34,784 nucleotides of DNA from Haplomitrium mnioides (Eukaryota; Marchantiophyta; Haplomitriopsida; Calobryales), in contig JBNGIS010003377.1 in NCBI GenBank assembly GCA_049999725.1, forward strand, positions 1 through 34,784, in the 5' to 3' direction. This document shows positions 29,922-34,784 of the stretch, in pieces. Made by a program: the position numbers and the translations under genes. The stretch's first letter is position 1, and each line of letters begins with the position of its first letter. The notes under the pieces are model-generated. The model had not been told where the DNA came from. It ran no database searches and was given only the letters and a program-made list of their open reading frames with translations.

Positions 29922-32900
29922 TGTCAGCCTGTTGGAAATAGGAATGCTCTGGAATTTTGAGATTTTTTTGGGTATGAGCACTAACTTGTTCTTTGCAAAA
30001 TGAAGTTGGCATAGTTGGGGCAAGCTCTAGCTATCAATGGGAGATAGCATAAGCGACGTGGTGCACAACACCATAGACCCACAAAATATATCGGTGAACT
30101 AGTAAGGGCAGGAGGTCTAGGTGTCGGACATGCATCATTTTCAGCAGCAGCGCGTAAGCTCAGCAGATGCAAGGGGAGCTGGAGAAGGCAGACCAAGGGA
30201 ACATCCAGTGGGGAAGTGTCATCAAGAAGGGTTAGGAACCAGGGTCTGTAAATTGTCATAACTGTGAATTTAATAAAAAGATTTCTTTTAAGAAGACCTA
30301 TGTATCTCAGCACGAAGAAGGAGGGCAGAAAATGGACGATGGCGACAACAACAGTGACAATGACGGCGACGATAAACTGGACAGCAAGAAGGAAGAGGAG
30401 GGAGGCAGCCATTGATGACGTTAGGGGCAACGGAGATGGCAGATGCGCCGTTTGCCGAAGCAGGGTTCGTCGCTGATTTGGCATCAGGATGACATGTATT
30501 TCTCTCCTATCCTTCTGGAACTTCCTTCCCTCCTTCCTTTCTCCCCCGACCCTTCTCTCGATGCTGTCTTTCTTTTCTCTTCCTTCCCTGCCTTCCTCAA
30601 CTTTTGATGTGGTTCCTTTCCCCCTTCTCTCTTTTCTCCGTTGCCCTTCTCCGTTCGTCTCCTTGCCATGGTTCTCACCTTCAAATTTTCATTCTTCCTG
30701 AGTTCCTTTACCATTCCTTCTGAAGTTCTGTCCTTAAACAAATCCACTAAGTGACCATGTCGCATGGTTCTAATGCAAAGGGAGGAAATAAACACATGGG
30801 AGGAAACTGGTGGACCTTTTATTGAGCAAATGCAGAGTACAGCAACAAGGGGTTTCTAGAAGCTCTCGTAGGGCAGATCAGAAAACCGCCACCGGCGGCC
30901 AACGGCCCAGCAAAAGGGGAAACCGAGGCATAGGAGCAATGCAGAGAGACAAGGCCCAGCAACATGCGTAAACCGGCACCAGGATACCGGAACCTGAAGA
31001 GACTCAAGCAACCTTCCAGTTGCATGCCCGTTCTTCCTACTAGGGCACCAGAAAGGGTTGAAGGATGCAGAGAGCCACACTCCTCCAAGTCAGACCTGCA
31101 TAGGACAAAACAATGGGCCAGCCCACAAAGGAAAAGCAATTAATCAAAGACCATATACTAATCCTGATATGGCAAGTGGCATTCAACCAACAGGGCAGGA
31201 AAGGCGCCCTCATCCACCCCAATGGAAGCCTAGATTGCAACACCCTCACAGAGCAGTAATCAACCTGGTCGGACCAATTTCGGGGACAACGTCAGTGATA
31301 GCTCCCCCAAGCAGATCACGGGGAGAGTACCTTGGACTAAAGAGCATCACCAACAAGCCATCCGGAGCGCAACAAGGGGCGCATGAGCCTTGAAGTCAGT
31401 CTTAGGATCCTGCAAGCAAGGAAAAGAACCCCGAACTGGCTGAGAGTGCTTTGGCCACCAAGGAAAACAAGAACCAGATGTGGCGAGGTTGTGGAACGGC
31501 CGAGAAGACAAGGTACAAACCCCCGGGGAAGACTTAACCTCCACAGCAAGCGAGGGCCAAACGAAAAAAGGAGGAGAAGCTTCCATGCTCCACCACTTGA
31601 GCACCAAAAGAGCAGGGGTGTCATTATCATGAATAACAAGGACGGATGTAGCAGATGCATGAGGGGACGCGCTTCAGAAGGGTACTAACAGATAGAACCC
31701 CAGAGTTAGGATAATAGAATCAAGAGAACACAGGCGTGAGGAAGCCACGCTAGCCTCGGAAATGCCAATAGCTCCAGATAGCTCACGAGAAAGGGCAGAG
31801 CCAGGCAATGCCAAGCCACAATAGGGTGACAGCAGCCTTGACCCTAGACCCCTCAACAAAGGTCGACATGTGGAATTCGGAGGGAGTCACCACCAGGAAT
31901 GGAGCACTGCAGGAAATAAGCGCAAAACAAAAAGGCAGAGTAAGCACATGAGAAGCAAAAAGGGTATCGAAGGGAGCCAAGGAGAGTGCATACAAGCCTG
32001 GGAACCCCGCCCTCAGAAGAGTGAAAGAAGAACTTGCAAAAAGCGCATCAGGAGAGTGCCGCAATGCCAACAAGAGCTTAACCAAGTTTGCGGTCCATTG
32101 CCAAAATAGCCATCTAGCGGGAACAAACACGAGAGAAACAAAAGCGAATAGGGGCCGTCGTTGAGGTGGGGCGCCACCCTGTTACTGCCAGGAAGCAAGG
32201 AAAAGCATGGGCCAAAGACAAATAAACAAAATGTGCAAGCGAAAGAGAGAGAGAGAATAGCCATGGGGATCAAAACTGCAGCCTTCACTTGTGCCATCGA
32301 CACCACCAATGTCGAAGAACAACCAAGGGGAGCAGCTGCACGTCAAGAGAATGGGGGAAGAAGCGAGCCACAGCGGGACTGAAATGAGCAAGGAGAGGCA
32401 TAGGGAGCCCTAAAGCCCCTCGCCCGTTTGACTTAGGGGAGGGTTTTTTCTCCTTTTTCAAACGCAAAGGTTGCAGCCAAGACCAGTGAAATGTGAAAGC
32501 ACACATAGAGAAAGGCCACGTTCCGCTTGTAGAAAAGAGTGATCGAAACACCACGCATCACTAGCACCTTCTTCCAAGACCACCAGTGATGACGGAAACA
32601 ATTTCATGGCCAAAAGTAAGAAACAAATCAAGCCAAGAGAGTACCACCTCTAGAAGCTAAGTCATCCGACAGTGCACGTCCGTTGTGCCTCTGAGCCCTG
32701 AAAGAAAAACAAAGAAGTAAGAATGAGGGGTTGGAGTGGCAGACTTAGTGAGATATAGAGAGGAAGAGAGGGGGCCATGCTATAAGGTGACTCAACAAAA
32801 ATACAAAGAAGTAGCAATGCAACGAGAGAGGTGGTTCCTCACATTACCACACCATGCTGGACGTCAAAAGAGGCAAGTGGGGGGAGTTTCAGTTAGAAGA

Positions 32901-34097
32901 CACCTCATTGGGGGGTACAATGCAATTGCGGCTCAAGAGGGGTTGGAATTCAATCCCCCTACCAAGAATTCATAAGCAGGGAGGGACAATTCTTCTCAGC
33001 ACCTCAGAGCTTGGCTGGGAGTCACAGAAATTAACAGGGACCCAATTTGGCTGCGCTTGGATTACCTACCAACTGACACCTGAGTTTTGGCGCTAGAAGC
33101 ACTGAGGTATAGGTAGCAAGGGGCTCATTTGCAAGGGATTGGATCAGTATTTTGAGAGCACCATGGCAAAAGCCAAGCCAAGGGGGTTGAGGTGAGCATC
33201 TAGGAGCAACAAGTAGACTTGTGGTGCAATTACACTTCTTTAGCTGCCTGGATCCACATGCCAACAAGATGAGCACTCCTTGACTCAAGGTTCTTGATAA
33301 TTGAGGAGTGGATTTGAAATCTACAATCAATTGGGTGTGAAGATCCCCCCTATTTCCACATATGGTTAGCTCGAGTGGAGCACATCATTCCAATGGGATG
33401 CAAGGCTGAAATCTGCAAGAGAAGTTGGTTCCCTTATTACTGCAAGCCAACTTGTGAGGCGGCGGTTCCTAGGAAGGGGAGTGTGCATTAGGAGGGGCGA
33501 CAAGGGTGAAGTGCGTGACTAGTGACGGAGAGCCCCATCTCTAGATAGCAACAACTGTAGCCCTCTCGACGATGGAGGCAAAAGCTATCTATTGCGAGGT
33601 GTGTGCATGTGGGTGAATCTGTACAGGACTGCGATGAGTAGGTTGGAGGAGTACTGGGCAGTAGGGCTCCATAGGGTGGGCACATGTCCATCAAATCTAA
33701 AGAGGATCTCCAAGCAATAGTAAGGATAGTGTGGTGTGTTTCCTTGGTTGTTAGCATAAGAAGGTAGTGATATAGGAAGTAAGTGTAGACATAAAGTTAG
33801 CAAACTAGATTGCAATTGTCAATTCAAGCCACATGTGTGGTGTGTAGCCCTTGACGCCACCAAGGGGAAGAAAACATGCAATAAAGTCCCATGGAAGAAA
33901 ATGTGCAATAAAGTCGCATTCAGGCTTGAGTAGCAGCAAGTGGGTCCAGCAAGTGGGTCCATTGAGCGATAGTAAGATGAATTAGCACTATGAAGGCCCC
34001 TCCCACAGCAAAGAATCCCAACATTTGACTAAATCAAGCCTAGTAAGGGGGTGCTTGGGTGTTTTATTGACATAACCCAAGCCCAGCCAGGACAACA
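29922..34097 (+). repeat. Element 3 3' LTR, about 4.2 kb
   Basis: Starts TGTCAGCCTG after the polypurine tract and ends CCAGCCAGGACAACA at 34097, the same end type as 12366. About 30330-33466 matches 12367-14869, and 32935-34097 matches 11157-12366, so the two fragments on the left together cover most of this LTR. It contains a CT-rich tract (30500-30720) and a short GA run (32243). Frames such as 31383-31688 and 29981-30484 are not conserved in the sister copy. An LTR this long is near the upper end for plant gypsy elements. Confidence 0.8.
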
Positions 34098-34784
34098 TTG
34101 TTTGATGAGGTTGTGGAGGAAAGCCAACTACCAAACTAGGACCAAGCATCACGTCAAAACTAGTTGTATTTCTTTGGAATTACATGTATCTATGTGGACC
34201 ACATGAATCATGCAATCTTTTCAGCAACAAACAGCCTCCCTCTATCCTTGAGTGTTCCTTTCTTCCTGAATTCCAATCTTTTTCCTAAGCTCACTAGTTC
34301 AGTCAAATTTTGAGGTTTTCTTCATGATTTCCATGTGTTGGAATTTTATCCTCAAGATCAATTCATGCTAAGCCCAAAATGCTGGATTAAGGGTGAGTAA
34401 CCACCTACTGAGGGGTTCTAGGCTAGAGTGTTCATCCATGCAAGGCCCCAGCTTGCTTATTCAGGGGTAGTTGTCCAGCTCTTTAGAAGCACAAGCAATG
34501 CAAGAGCTTCCGTGATTTTTAGTTTTCTATTGTAGCATTCAGATTGTGCTAAGAGATTTAGTTTTCATTGAACAACATGGTGCTTGATCATGATTTGAGT
34601 TGCCACATTTTTTAATCCAATCAGCAGCTCATTCATATGACTTTTGTAAAGATCATGGATTCATTCCAATTTTGGCTTAGCCTTTGTCTAATCTTGTGCA
34701 TTGAACACAATACATACTAGAGCATAGATAGAATAATAGGAGCAATCTTTATCCCAATACATAGTACATCATAATGTGGTACCT
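34098..34784. other. Flanking sequence, nothing recognised
   Basis: About 690 bp of AT-rich sequence beyond the LTR. No open frame, RNA gene or repeat of the window is seen here. It may be the original host sequence or another old insertion. Confidence 0.4.

Noticed and set aside
29981-30484. 167-codon minus-strand frame, possible gene in the right LTR
   Set aside because: It lies entirely within the LTR. The part that can be compared with 12367-12530 does not keep the frame, and no motif is recognised.

Overview
The window looks like nuclear DNA of a land plant with a large, repeat-rich genome. No single-copy host gene, tRNA, rRNA or CRISPR array is visible. Nearly everything that can be named is decayed LTR retrotransposon of the Ty3/gypsy superfamily, in a nested arrangement. 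A gymnosperm would fit the very long LTRs and heavy decay, but that is a guess; nothing here fixes the species. There is one scaffold gap of 100 N (3283-3382).

Left half. Element 0 is a minus-strand, chromovirus-like gypsy element. Its remnants are an LTR (10731-about 11156), a Met-tRNA-type primer site (10713-10730), gag (9871-10638), protease (9367-9760) and reverse transcriptase (8407-9366), with the RT/RNase H connection resuming at 241-368. Between those two coding pieces sits Element 1 (374-8401, plus strand), flanked by a perfect 5-bp target duplication AGAAG. Element 1 has LTRs, a primer-site region and only the tail of gag with a zinc knuckle, so it is non-autonomous. Its 3' LTR is itself split by a reverse-oriented LTR of the same family (4442-7568).

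Right half. Element 3 is a plus-strand gypsy element with an LTR of about 4.2 kb. Its pieces are scrambled 5' LTR fragments (11157-14869), pol (14981-17604, resuming 29074-29633), a polypurine tract and a full 3' LTR (29922-34097). Its gag is gone. Its integrase is interrupted by Element 2 (17605-29073, minus strand), whose target duplication AAAAT/AAAGC differs by two transitions. Element 2 keeps recognisable gag, protease, RT, RNase H and integrase on the minus strand. It belongs to the same LTR family as Element 1 and could be its autonomous relative. Its leader carries a large imperfect inverted repeat around an unidentified reading frame.

Two things stand out. First, LTRs of the Element 1/2 family carry a different minisatellite in each long copy (21/33/38 bp, about 40 and 124 bp, and an exact 36-bp array), while two shorter copies lack one. 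Second, a 41-bp tandem array has grown inside the RT gene of Element 3. All coding regions carry stops and frameshifts, and several catalytic residues are lost, so nothing here should make active enzyme. All similarity statements are by-eye comparisons within the window or recall of family motifs.
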